A stretch of 9,014 bases of DNA from Chloroflexota bacterium (GCA_021788565.1 JAJYKO010000156.1:1-9014), one strand, 5' to 3'; shown: positions 1 through 6,055, counted from the stretch's first letter. Numbers and translations are program-made. The notes: generated from the sequence alone by a model not told the origin.

Positions 1-269
1 GACCAGCATTTCACGTCTCCAATCGAGCCTGAGTACGATTACCACGATGACACCAACACGGTCACTCGGGGTATAGAGCAAAGAGGGGGCCTCGCTTCTG
101 TCCATCATGACAGCCGTGAAGCAAGACGGCAAGGAGAGGGCGAATCATTGGGTTAGTGAGAAACCTAGGCTACGGGTGCCCTCGCGGGAATAGGTAATGC
201 ACGGGACTCGGATAAAGGCGTAGCGGCAGGGACTGGCCGGACGCTATACACCGACAGGAGGAAGTGACG
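1..269. other. Upstream region without a confident gene
   Basis: This stretch precedes the selenoprotein candidate and holds no gene I can recognise. Two frames are open to the left edge. One is on the + strand and ends at TAG 154-156 (51 codons). The other is on the - strand, starts at ATG 106-108 or 103-105 and runs off the window (36 codons, rather hydrophobic in the middle). Neither has a Shine-Dalgarno sequence or a recognisable motif, so either could be the end of a neighbouring gene or chance. I found no convincing -35/-10 pair for the gene at 270. TTGGGT at 148-153 has only a poor -10 partner at the right distance. Confidence 0.4.
256..262 (+). promoter_or_regulatory. Shine-Dalgarno that sets the start at 270
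   Basis: AGGAGGA lies 7 nt upstream of ATG 270-272, which is ideal spacing. A GTG at 264 in the same frame is only 1 nt from it and is not a plausible start. The strong site supports real translation of the short frame that runs into TGA 444-446, which argues that the 5' part of this gene is not decayed. Confidence 0.8.
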
Positions 270-1268
270 ATGTCTGCTTTGCATCCATCCATTCCGGTGC
301 TCGACTTCGATAAGATCGGCCCGGCGGCCGGCGCGCGGTTCCCGGATGTTGTCCTGTCCGACCAGAACGGCCGCATCGTCGACCTGCATGCCGCCCGCGC
401 CGGCCGCCGGGCGCTGGTGCTCTTCAATCGCAGCCTCGTCTGGTGAGCCTACTGCAAGACGCAGCTCGTGGAGCTGCAGAAGAGCCTGCCGGATTTCGAG
501 CGGGCAGGGGTGGCTGTGTTTGCAATCAGTTACGATCCAGTCAGCGCCATGGCCGCCTTCGCATCGAAGTACGGGATCACCTATACCCTGCTGTCCGACG
601 AGGGCAGCAAGGTCATCCGGGCGCTGGGCCTGCTCAACCAGTACATCGCCGAACAGCACGCCTATTACGGCATCCAGGTGCAGGAACGCCATCAGGGTAT
701 ACCTTACCCCGGTACCTTCGTGCTGGACGAGAACGGCACCGTAGTGGAGAAGCGGTTCGAGCAGAGCTATCGCCTCCGCCCAACCGCGGTGTCTGTCCTG
801 GAGACGGCCTTCGGGATAGGTAGCTCGCTTCCGTCGGTGTCGGCTCGCGCGGACAGCGACGAGATCCAGGCCACGTTCAGGCTGGACATGCCGACGTACC
901 GGCCATTCCAGAAGCTGAGGCTGGAGTTCGAGATCCGGATAGGAGAGGGACTGCACGTATACGTAGAACCGATCCCGGAGGGGTACACACCCCTGACGGT
1001 GGAGCTAGAGCCGTTGGAGGGTATGGAGGTAGGAGACCCGGAACTGCCGAAGCCGCATCCATTCGAGGTGGAAGGGCTGGATGAGCAGTTCTTCGTCTAC
1101 GAGGGAACAGTACGCGGGGCTCTGCCGCTGGTGCTGACGAAGAACCTGGGGGAGGTGGCGCTGAGGGTGACGCTGAGCTACCAGGCGTGCAGTGACGTCC
1201 TCTGTTACCCTCCCGCCGAACTAACCGCGGAGCTACCGATCAAGGGTATCGACGTGATCCGGGAGTAG
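270..1268 (+). CDS. Candidate selenoprotein: redoxin (UxxC) domain fused to DsbD N-terminal-like domain
   Basis: Read through TGA 444-446 as selenocysteine, this gene gives 332 residues. Residues 1-190 look like an AhpC/TSA-type redoxin: a beta-strand with ALVLFNRSLVW, then U59-A-Y-C62, then KTQLVELQKSLPDF, FAISYD, and a typical PGTFVLDENGTVVEKRF strand pair. In cysteine relatives the motif is, from memory, W-C-P-Y-C, so TGA replaces the catalytic Cys and the second Cys62 is kept. Residues about 197-332 resemble the DsbD N-terminal (alpha) immunoglobulin-like domain and include YQACSDVLCYPP with C307 and C312, like the DsbD cysteine pair. There is no signal peptide or membrane segment, so a cytoplasmic location is predicted. 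The likely role is thiol/selenol peroxide or disulfide reduction, with possible electron relay between UxxC and Cx4C. Codon use differs between the halves: AGG and GGA codons occur only in the C-terminal part. The alternative is a nonsense-mutated or mis-sequenced Cys gene. Automatic annotation would split it into a 58-residue fragment and a GTG-468 start fragment. Confidence 0.78.
444..446 (+). other. In-frame TGA, predicted selenocysteine codon (Sec59)
   Basis: The TGA is the only in-frame stop between 270 and 1266. It falls between Trp58 and Ala60-Tyr61-Cys62, the position of the nucleophilic Cys in thioredoxin-fold redoxins. A Cys codon (TGC/TGT) is one base away, so a point mutation or base-call error is the main alternative. 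TGA is not generally reassigned here, because the permease (4714-4716) and the TIM-barrel gene (6115-6117, - strand) both end in TGA. Confidence 0.72.
461..477 (+). promoter_or_regulatory. Bacterial SECIS-like stem-loop
   Basis: GCAGCTC (461-467) and GAGCTGC (471-477) form a perfect 7-bp stem with the loop GTG (468-470). The stem starts 14 nt after the TGA and the loop 21 nt after it. Bacterial SECIS elements sit within the coding region just downstream of UGA, with a small apical loop carrying a G among its first two bases, which fits here. Caveat: the stem encodes QLVEL, a segment I recall as common in cysteine relatives, and GC-rich codon choice alone could make part of the palindrome. A competing CTGC (452-455)/GCAG pairing is also possible. 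Confidence 0.65.
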
Positions 1269-1285
1269 ACACAACAGGGCGGTTT

Positions 1286-1346
1286 GCACTTCGGTGCCTA
1301 ATGGGCTACAGTCTGTTAGCGGTGGCAAGCGTGTTCTCGCCACCGC
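1286..1346 (+). terminator. Two intergenic hairpins after the selenoprotein gene
   Basis: GCAC-TTCG-GTGC at 1286-1297 is a 4-bp stem closed by a C(UUCG)G tetraloop. It is followed by GCGGTGGC (1319-1326) pairing with GCCACCGC (1339-1346) across a 12-nt loop. They lie between the stop at 1268 and the J-domain gene at 1362. No T-run follows, so this is not a textbook intrinsic terminator. It may be a Rho-type end, a transcript-stabilising structure, or a structure in the leader of the next gene. Confidence 0.35.
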
Positions 1347-1361
1347 AGCACCTCCAACGCG

Positions 1362-1799
1362 ATGGCACGTGACGCGAACGTAGCTATGCAAAACACCCCT
1401 GACTACTACGCCATAATTCAGGTGGACCCGCGAGCCGAGCGGGACGTGATAGACGTGGCCTACCGCCGTCTCGCGTCGAAGTACCACCCGGACGTGGACC
1501 ACTCCCCCGGTGCCACCGATCGAATGAAGCTGCTCAACGCAGCGTACGATGTGCTCTCCGATCCGGCCAAGAGGGCGGCCTACGATCTCAGTCGCGCCGT
1601 CTCTCCGAGGGCGCGGCCCCGTCCTCGGCCCCAGACCCCGCCGCAGGAAACCCACTTCGACTGGCGTACTAGCGTTATCGTGACCGCCCTTATGTTGGCA
1701 ACCGGAGCTCTGGGTCCGGAGTTCGGTCTACGCGCCATCTTCATAGTCGGCCTGCTCTTCCTGCTTGGCTGGCTCGTCATGTCCATGCGGAAGAGCTAG
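1362..1799 (+). CDS. Small J-domain (DnaJ-like) protein with hydrophobic C-terminus
   Basis: This 145-residue protein starts with a J-domain at residues about 13-76. It has the DYYAIIQVDPRAE start, helix II with YRRLASKYHPDV and the invariant HPD at 42-44, then AAYDVLSDPAKRAAYD. J-domains dock on Hsp70 (DnaK) and stimulate its ATPase. The zinc-finger and client-binding domains of full DnaJ are absent. A basic, Pro/Arg-rich linker (about 80-95) leads to two closely spaced hydrophobic stretches (about 103-120 and 125-141), suggesting a membrane-anchored co-chaperone with a cytoplasmic J-domain. ATG 1386, giving 137 residues, is an alternative start. Neither start has a clear Shine-Dalgarno. It lies 93 nt behind the selenoprotein gene and may share its transcript, although hairpins lie between them. 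Confidence 0.82.
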   Translation: MARDANVAMQNTPDYYAIIQVDPRAERDVIDVAYRRLASKYHPDVDHSPGATDRMKLLNAAYDVLSDPAKRAAYDLSRAVSPRARPRPRPQTPPQETHFDWRTSVIVTALMLATGALGPEFGLRAIFIVGLLFLLGWLVMSMRKS

Positions 1800-1856
1800 G
1801 TGCCCCGATCGCTGTAAGATCCTTTTGACAGCAATAGTCTCCTCCGCGCCCACGAT

Positions 1857-1942
1857 TCTTGACCTCTGTTCTGTACCAGAATCTCGATCGGAGTTAAGGC
1901 CCCTTGAAGAGTTATCGAGATCGACTTGGTTCTGACCGAATC
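1857..1942 (+). promoter_or_regulatory. Cluster of operator-like repeats and palindromes
   Basis: TTCTGTACCAGAA (1869-1881) is a 5+3+5 perfect palindrome. ATCTCGAT (1881-1888) pairs with ATCGAGAT (1914-1921) across 25 nt. A related sequence, TTCTGACCGAATC (1930-1942), matches TTCTGTACCAGAATC (1869-1883) apart from two single-base gaps, and TTCTTGACC (1857-1864 with an extra T upstream) is similar. The cluster sits 20-100 nt upstream of the predicted -35 box, where an activator or repressor of a sugar operon could bind. No specific regulator can be named. Confidence 0.35.
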
Positions 1943-1949
1943 GTCAAAT

Positions 1950-1972
1950 CTTTTCTATTGCCTTTTCTATTG
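1950..1972 (+). repeat. Tandem repeat of CTTTTCTATTG over the -35 box
   Basis: CTTTTCTATTG occurs at 1950-1960 and again at 1962-1972, a 12-nt period with one spacer base. It overlaps the proposed -35 element, so it could be a direct-repeat operator or an upstream/spacer element that raises or blocks polymerase binding. Confidence 0.6.
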
Positions 1973-1986
1973 TGTGAACGTATCAT
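1958..1986 (+). promoter_or_regulatory. Predicted sigma70-type promoter of the sugar ABC operon
   Basis: TTGCCT (1958-1963, 4 of 6 consensus bases) is followed by an exactly 17-nt spacer and TATCAT (1981-1986, 5 of 6). Transcription would begin near 1992-1994, leaving a 5' leader of about 180 nt before the ATPase gene. It is the best-spaced promoter-like pair I found in this leader. Confidence 0.55.
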
Positions 1987-2012
1987 CCATCATGAACATC
2001 GAACTGTAAAGC

Positions 2013-2156
2013 TCTAGGCTTCAGGCGGACGCCCCTGCACCACTCATGATGCCTAGACTTCCAAAGCAACAGCCATGGCCGTCAAGGCTGATGCGCCGGC
2101 TGAAGTCCGAAGATGGAAGGAGCGGGCCCTACTCGGTGAGTAGTTAGGAGTCCCGC
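2013..2156 (+). promoter_or_regulatory. Structured 5' leader (candidate cis-regulatory RNA)
   Basis: TCTAGGC (2013-2019) pairs with GCCTAGA (2051-2057), enclosing an inner CAGG (2022-2025)/CCTG (2034-2037) stem. Further on, GCGGG (2122-2126) pairs with CCCGC (2152-2156), enclosing CTACTC (2129-2134)-GGT-GAGTAG (2138-2143), a perfect 6-bp hairpin. CTTCAG (2019-2024) and CTGAAG (2100-2105) offer a competing long-range pairing. The structures end just before the Shine-Dalgarno. I do not recognise a known riboswitch class. Chance pairing in GC-rich DNA is possible. Confidence 0.3.
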
Positions 2157-2176
2157 GAGGTCCCGGGGTGAGTTGC

Positions 2177-3721
2177 ATGACCGATAACGTATTGCTAGAG
2201 GTCGTCGGCGTCTCAAAGAGCTACCCGGGTGTGAAGGCCCTGAGCGATGTTCATATCACTGTTCATGCCGGAGAAGTCCACGCGCTCTTAGGCGAAAACG
2301 GTGCGGGGAAGAGCACGCTCATCAAAATCATCAGTGGGGCTGAGCGTGCCGACTCCGGTCGAATCCTCTTGGCCGGCAATGAGGTACATTTCGCCGATAC
2401 GTACGCCGCGCGTGTGGCAGGAATATCCACCGTCTTCCAGGAGTTTACCCTTATCCCCGATCTGAGCATTGCCGAAAACATCCTCGTGCACCAGGACAGT
2501 GCCTACAAGCGAGGGTGGTTGCTGGATCGCCGGGGCATCGAACGCCGCGTCGTTCGACTCTTCGAGCGCCTGGGTATTTCAGGCACGGTTGACCCCAGAG
2601 TAAAGGTGCGCTCGATCTCCGTCGCTCAGCAGCAACTCGTGGAGATTGCGAAGGCTGTCGCCCTCGAAGCCAGGCTGATCATCCTAGACGAACCCACCGC
2701 CACACTCTCTCCCCAGGAGGCCCAACTGCTCTTCAAAATTGTCCGCGACCTTGCGAATCAAGGCATTGGCTTCATCTTCGTTACTCACCGGCTCGAAGAG
2801 GTTCACGAAATCGCGACCACCGTCTCTGTCCTTCGGGATGGTCAGAACATCCTGAGCCGGGTGCCTGCGAGCGAAATCGCTATGGCCGACATCATTCGAG
2901 CAATGGTTGGTCGGGACATTGAGAAGTACTACGTGCGGAATCACGTAACAGCCGGCGACCAGCCTGTGTTATCGGTCAGAGGGATCTGTCGAGGCACTAA
3001 GCTGCACGATATCAGCTTTGATGTGTACCCGGGCGAGATTGTCGGGATTGCCGGGCTGGTGGGGAGCGGACGGACCGAATTGCTGCGGGCGATTTTTGGC
3101 GCCGAGCCTCCAGATCAGGGCGAGATCCAGGTTGAAGGCAAACGCACGACGCCACACTCGCCAGGAGACGCAATCGCCAACGGTATCGCGATGGTGCCGG
3201 AGGATCGAAAGCAGCATGGCCTCCTGCTGGATCAGACGGTCCGACAAAACATCAACTTGAGCCGAATCTCGATGGCTGGCCGGTGGTTGCTCGATCGACG
3301 CGATGAGTCCAAACAGGCGGTCGGCATGGTTGAGAAACTGGCGATTCGGACCAGCAGTATAGAAACACGAGCCCGGTCGCTGAGCGGGGGCAACCAGCAG
3401 AAGGTAGTAGTTGGCAAGTGGCTGCTGAACGAACCAAAGGTGCTTCTGCTGGATGAGCCAACTCGAGGCATTGACGTAGGCGCCAAGGCTGGCATCTACG
3501 CTCTGATTAACCAACTCACGGCCACGGGAATTGGAGTGGTGATGGTATCGAGCGAGCTACCGGAACTGCTGGGCGTGGCAGATCGGATCCTCGTAATGCG
3601 CGAGGGTTGGCTTTCTGCCGATCTGCCACGTGCCGAGGCAACCGAAGAGATCATCATGGAATACGCAACCCCAAGGAGCAAGGGGCCGCGACGACAAGAT
3701 GACAAGCGGAATAACTCGTAG
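2177..3721 (+). CDS. CUT2-type sugar ABC transporter ATP-binding protein (RbsA/XylG/MglA-like)
   Basis: This 514-residue cytoplasmic ATPase has two fused nucleotide-binding domains, which is the size and layout of ribose/xylose/galactose-type importers. NBD1 has Walker A GENGAGKST (39-47), a signature ISVAQQQLVEIAKA (from 147) and Walker B LIILDEPTATLS (167-178), then FVTHRLEEV. NBD2 has the degenerate P-loop GLVGSGRTELLRA, the family-typical VPEDRKQHGLL, signature LSGGNQQK (from 402) and Walker B VLLLDEPTRGID (422-433). NBD2 lacks the P-loop lysine, which is common in this family, so NBD1 probably carries most hydrolysis. ATG 2177 is preferred because GGGGTGA (2165-2171) precedes it at a suitable distance. 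An in-frame GTG at 2168 would add 3 residues. The permease follows 11 nt after the stop. The substrate is not decidable from the ATPase. Confidence 0.95.
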   Translation: MTDNVLLEVVGVSKSYPGVKALSDVHITVHAGEVHALLGENGAGKSTLIKIISGAERADSGRILLAGNEVHFADTYAARVAGISTVFQEFTLIPDLSIAENILVHQDSAYKRGWLLDRRGIERRVVRLFERLGISGTVDPRVKVRSISVAQQQLVEIAKAVALEARLIILDEPTATLSPQEAQLLFKIVRDLANQGIGFIFVTHRLEEVHEIATTVSVLRDGQNILSRVPASEIAMADIIRAMVGRDIEKYYVRNHVTAGDQPVLSVRGICRGTKLHDISFDVYPGEIVGIAGLVGSGRTELLRAIFGAEPPDQGEIQVEGKRTTPHSPGDAIANGIAMVPEDRKQHGLLLDQTVRQNINLSRISMAGRWLLDRRDESKQAVGMVEKLAIRTSSIETRARSLSGGNQQKVVVGKWLLNEPKVLLLDEPTRGIDVGAKAGIYALINQLTATGIGVVMVSSELPELLGVADRILVMREGWLSADLPRAEATEEIIMEYATPRSKGPRRQDDKRNNS

Positions 3722-3732
3722 GGGATACGACG

Positions 3733-4716
3733 ATGGTTGAGGAGACGACTGTCAAGCGCAAACCCACGCCGATTGACCGGCTTTGGTCACTGGGAAGGGA
3801 GAACCGCGCCGAGTTCGCGATGACCGGCAGTCTCTTGTTGCTGATGATGGCGCTCTCGATCCTCTCGCCTTACTTTCTGACCCCGAACAATTTGTTCAAC
3901 ATCGTCGACCAATCCACCGTAATCGGGATCGTCGCCGTAGGGCAGACTCTGGTCATTCTAACTGGCGGCATCGACCTTTCCGTCGGAGCCGTCATGGCGA
4001 TCTCAGGCGTCATTATGGGCACTGTGATGCGCCAGTACGGGATCGCGGGCGGCGCTGTGGCCGGTCTGATTGTGGCGATAGTCCTGGGTACTACGAATGG
4101 CATGCTAGTGGCTCGGGCCAAACTGGCGCCGTTCATAGTCACGCTGGGCACGATGGCTATCGCCCGGAGCCTGACCTACGTGATCTCCGGAGTGAAGAGC
4201 ATCACCGGCCTGCCGGAGGACCTGGGAGGACTCGCTAGCGGCCGCGTGCTCGGCGTTCCGAATTTTGCCATCATCCTCGTACTCATCTACGTGATCTTCC
4301 AGTGGATTCTGTCGCAGACCAAGCTTGGGCGCTTCACTTACTCTATCGGCAGCAACGAAGAGGCTACGCGGCTGTCCGGTGTAAACGTAGCTGTCTATAA
4401 GGCGATTCCCTATGTACTCGCAGGTGCTCTCTGCGCGGTCGCTGTGCTCGTGCGAACTTCTCGACTCATGGCTGTAGAGCCGGACCTTGGTAACGGTCTG
4501 GAACTGGACACGATTGCCGCGGTGGTTGTCGGCGGTACCAGTCTATCTGGCGGTCGCGGCAGCCTGGTGGGCACGCTCATCGGTGTGTTCTTGATCGCTA
4601 TCCTGCGCAACGGCCTAAACCTGCTGGGTGTCTCGCCATACTGGCAGGGCACGGCCGTCGGCGTGATCATCGTGCTGTCTGTGCTCGCGGAGCGCCTGAG
4701 CCGAGAGCGGTCGTGA
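3733..4716 (+). CDS. CUT2-type sugar ABC transporter permease (RbsC-like)
   Basis: This is a 327-residue inner-membrane permease of the ribose/xylose/inositol family (BPD_transp_2 type). A short cytoplasmic N-terminus (about 1-28) is followed by roughly eight to ten hydrophobic segments. Family hallmarks are TPNNLFNIVDQS near 50, GGIDLSVG at 78-85 and the cytoplasmic loop GGTSLSGGRGSLVGTLIG at 267-284, which contacts the ATPase. Length is normal. It starts 11 nt after the ATPase stop, so the two are co-transcribed. A GGGG stretch (3720-3724) is the only Shine-Dalgarno-like sequence. It ends with TGA, showing that TGA works as an ordinary stop in this genome. Two copies would form the channel with the ATPase dimer or fused NBDs. 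Confidence 0.95.
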   Translation: MVEETTVKRKPTPIDRLWSLGRENRAEFAMTGSLLLLMMALSILSPYFLTPNNLFNIVDQSTVIGIVAVGQTLVILTGGIDLSVGAVMAISGVIMGTVMRQYGIAGGAVAGLIVAIVLGTTNGMLVARAKLAPFIVTLGTMAIARSLTYVISGVKSITGLPEDLGGLASGRVLGVPNFAIILVLIYVIFQWILSQTKLGRFTYSIGSNEEATRLSGVNVAVYKAIPYVLAGALCAVAVLVRTSRLMAVEPDLGNGLELDTIAAVVVGGTSLSGGRGSLVGTLIGVFLIAILRNGLNLLGVSPYWQGTAVGVIIVLSVLAERLSRERS

Positions 4717-4726
4717 TCCGAGCGGC

Positions 4727-4750
4727 ACGGGGTACCCTGTGTGGCCCCGT
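4727..4750 (+). other. Intercistronic hairpin between permease and binding-protein genes
   Basis: ACGGGG (4727-4732) pairs with CCCCGT (4745-4750), extended by one G-U pair, with a loop of about 10 nt. No T-run follows, so it is not a clear terminator. It could protect a transcript end or tune the relative expression of the binding protein. The 108-nt gap contains no convincing promoter. Confidence 0.3.
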
Positions 4751-4810
4751 TGACCCTGGGGAACGATATTGGAGCAGCCTCACCAGTATCACAACTTCAC
4801 GATTTGGCGA

Positions 4811-4816
4811 AGGAGG
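4811..4816 (+). promoter_or_regulatory. Shine-Dalgarno that selects GTG 4825
   Basis: AGGAGG (within AAGGAGGAG) lies 8 nt before GTG 4825-4827. The longer frame beginning at GTG 4741 has no such site and would put 28 extra residues before the signal peptide, so 4825 is the start. Confidence 0.8.
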
Positions 4817-4824
4817 AGACTTCT

Positions 4825-5907
4825 GTGGACAAGGAATCCAATGGCCAAGGCAAGCGATGGGACCGGATGATGACTCGTCGAGCCTTCCTGGCGGGTGCAC
4901 TAGGGACAGGTACACTCCTCGGCATGGGCGGCCTTCTGGCCGCGTGCAGCACCCCAGCCGCTGCGCCCACTTCTGCCCCGGCAGCTGCTCCGACCGCGGG
5001 AGCCGGGGCGGCGGCGAGCAAGAAGCTGAGCATAGCCTATGTTTGTCCCGGCCTCGACGCGCCCTTCTGGAAGTACCTGAGCGACGGCATCAAGCAGGAA
5101 GCGAGCAAGGCTGGCGCTACTGTTACTGACTTTGACAGTCGAAATGACGCGGCGACACAGCTCAAGAATGCCCAGGACGTTATCACACGCAAGATGGATG
5201 CGATTATCCTGTCGCCAACCGACAGCTCCACCGCGCCTGCGGTCCTGAAGGTAGCAGCGGATGCCAAGGTTCCGGTCATTATCGCGGACATCGGCACCGA
5301 CAGCGGCGAGTACGTGTCATGGGTGATCAGCACAAATGCCCAGGGCGGCAAAGATGCCTGCGAACTTCTGGCCAAGCAGCTGAAGGCGAAGGGCTGGGCA
5401 CAAGGCCCAATAGGGATGATTCAGATCAGCCAGGCTCGGATCAACGGGAAGAATCGGACGAAAGGTGCGATGGAGGCCCTCGATGCTGCCGGGGTCAAGG
5501 TTGTTCAGTACCTCGAAGCGCAGAAGTACGTTCGTGATGAGGCAAAGCAGTTTGCCCAGGATATGCTGACGGCGCATCCTGATATCCACGGTATCTTTGC
5601 CCAGTACGACGAGGGCGCCCTCGGGGCTATGGCGGCGATTCAGGCCGCGGGTCGTCAGAACGATGTGTTGCTCGCCAGCTTCGATGGCGGCCCGGAGACA
5701 ATGGAGGCGATCAAAACTGGCAAGCAGATCGGCGTGGCGGTGCAGCAGCCTGTCGAGATGGGGCGTCAGTCGTTCAAGGCGGTGTACGCCTTCCTGAACG
5801 GCCAGCAGGTTCAGAAACAGATCGACGTTCCAACTTTCCTCGTGACACCGGACAATATCGCTTCGCTGCAGAGCAAGATCGAGGACTCTGTCTTCCCGAA
5901 GCAATAG
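4825..5907 (+). CDS. Sugar ABC transporter substrate-binding lipoprotein (RbsB-like)
   Basis: This 360-residue exported protein starts at GTG. Residues 1-40 form a signal with a twin-arginine-type motif TRRAFLAG (17-24), a hydrophobic core and lipobox LAAC ending at Cys41, so it is predicted to be a Tat-exported lipoprotein tethered to the membrane. An Ala/Pro/Thr-rich flexible linker (about 42-66) precedes the periplasmic-binding-protein type I fold. Visible family features are LSIAYVCPGLDAPFW, a first-lobe DAIILSP strand, QARINGKNRTKG with ligand-loop arginines, YDEGALGAMAAIQAAG and ASFDGGPETMEAIKTG. These place it with ribose/allose/inositol-type binding proteins. It is the last gene of the operon, 108 nt after the permease. 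The exact sugar is unknown. Confidence 0.93.
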   Translation: MDKESNGQGKRWDRMMTRRAFLAGALGTGTLLGMGGLLAACSTPAAAPTSAPAAAPTAGAGAAASKKLSIAYVCPGLDAPFWKYLSDGIKQEASKAGATVTDFDSRNDAATQLKNAQDVITRKMDAIILSPTDSSTAPAVLKVAADAKVPVIIADIGTDSGEYVSWVISTNAQGGKDACELLAKQLKAKGWAQGPIGMIQISQARINGKNRTKGAMEALDAAGVKVVQYLEAQKYVRDEAKQFAQDMLTAHPDIHGIFAQYDEGALGAMAAIQAAGRQNDVLLASFDGGPETMEAIKTGKQIGVAVQQPVEMGRQSFKAVYAFLNGQQVQKQIDVPTFLVTPDNIASLQSKIEDSVFPKQ

Positions 5908-6006
5908 TGTGCACCGATCTGCAATGGAGTCTAGATTGACGAGCGAAATGCTGGCTGAAAGCCTAGTTGATGTAGGTTGACTGCTACAGGACCTTACAGT
6001 CGGACC

Positions 6007-6055
6007 ATGTTGATGGGACGAGGTTGGGTTAGCTACCACGTCGTCCCATCAACAT
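6007..6055. terminator. Strong inverted repeat between convergent genes, probable bidirectional terminator
   Basis: ATGTTGATGGGACGA (6007-6021) is the exact reverse complement of TCGTCCCATCAACAT (6041-6055), a 15-bp stem with a 19-nt loop. It lies between the binding-protein stop (5907) and the end of the - strand isomerase (6115), where a shared terminator is expected. Only a weak T-rich stretch (ATATTTCCC, 6062-6070) follows on the + strand, so Rho-independent function is uncertain. The rest of 5908-6114 holds no gene. Confidence 0.6.

Larger units (their letters stand above)
1800..2176 (+). other. Long gene-free leader of the sugar ABC operon
   Basis: No convincing gene is present. The region is visibly more AT-rich around 1930-1990 than the flanking genes. 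It holds a promoter (1958-1986), a tandem repeat, several inverted repeats and a structured segment reaching the ATPase start; these are listed separately. A 33-codon frame from ATG 2046 to TAG 2147 lacks a ribosome-binding site and was not called. Confidence 0.6.

Noticed and set aside
1..156. Edge-open frames on both strands (+ to TAG 154-156; - from ATG 106-108)
   Set aside because: Both are short, with no ribosome-binding site and no recognised sequence. They are mutually exclusive over most of their length, so neither was called as a gene.
444..446. TGA read as tryptophan (variant genetic code)
   Set aside because: The permease (4714-4716) and the isomerase (6115-6117, - strand) end in TGA with no coding continuation, and Trp is TGG throughout. 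The residue before the TGA is already the motif Trp.
165..956. 263-codon open frame on the - strand
   Set aside because: It lies antisense to the redoxin gene, has no recognisable domain and has an Arg/Leu/Ala-rich composition typical of antisense shadows in GC-rich DNA.
468..1268. Independent shorter gene starting at GTG 468
   Set aside because: It would begin after the redox motif, lose the first strand and helix of the redoxin fold, and has no Shine-Dalgarno. The upstream 58 codons have a strong one and clear redoxin sequence in the same frame.
2046..2147. Small 33-codon frame in the ABC operon leader
   Set aside because: There is no Shine-Dalgarno upstream, the sequence resembles nothing I know, and the span overlaps the predicted stem-loops. 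It stays only a remote possibility as a leader peptide.
2969..3514. 181-codon open frame on the - strand inside the ATPase gene
   Set aside because: The + strand encodes unmistakable ABC motifs over the same span, and the antisense product has no recognisable motif.
4741..4824. Upstream GTG 4741 extension of the binding protein
   Set aside because: It would place 28 unrelated residues before a complete lipoprotein signal. AGGAGG points to GTG 4825.
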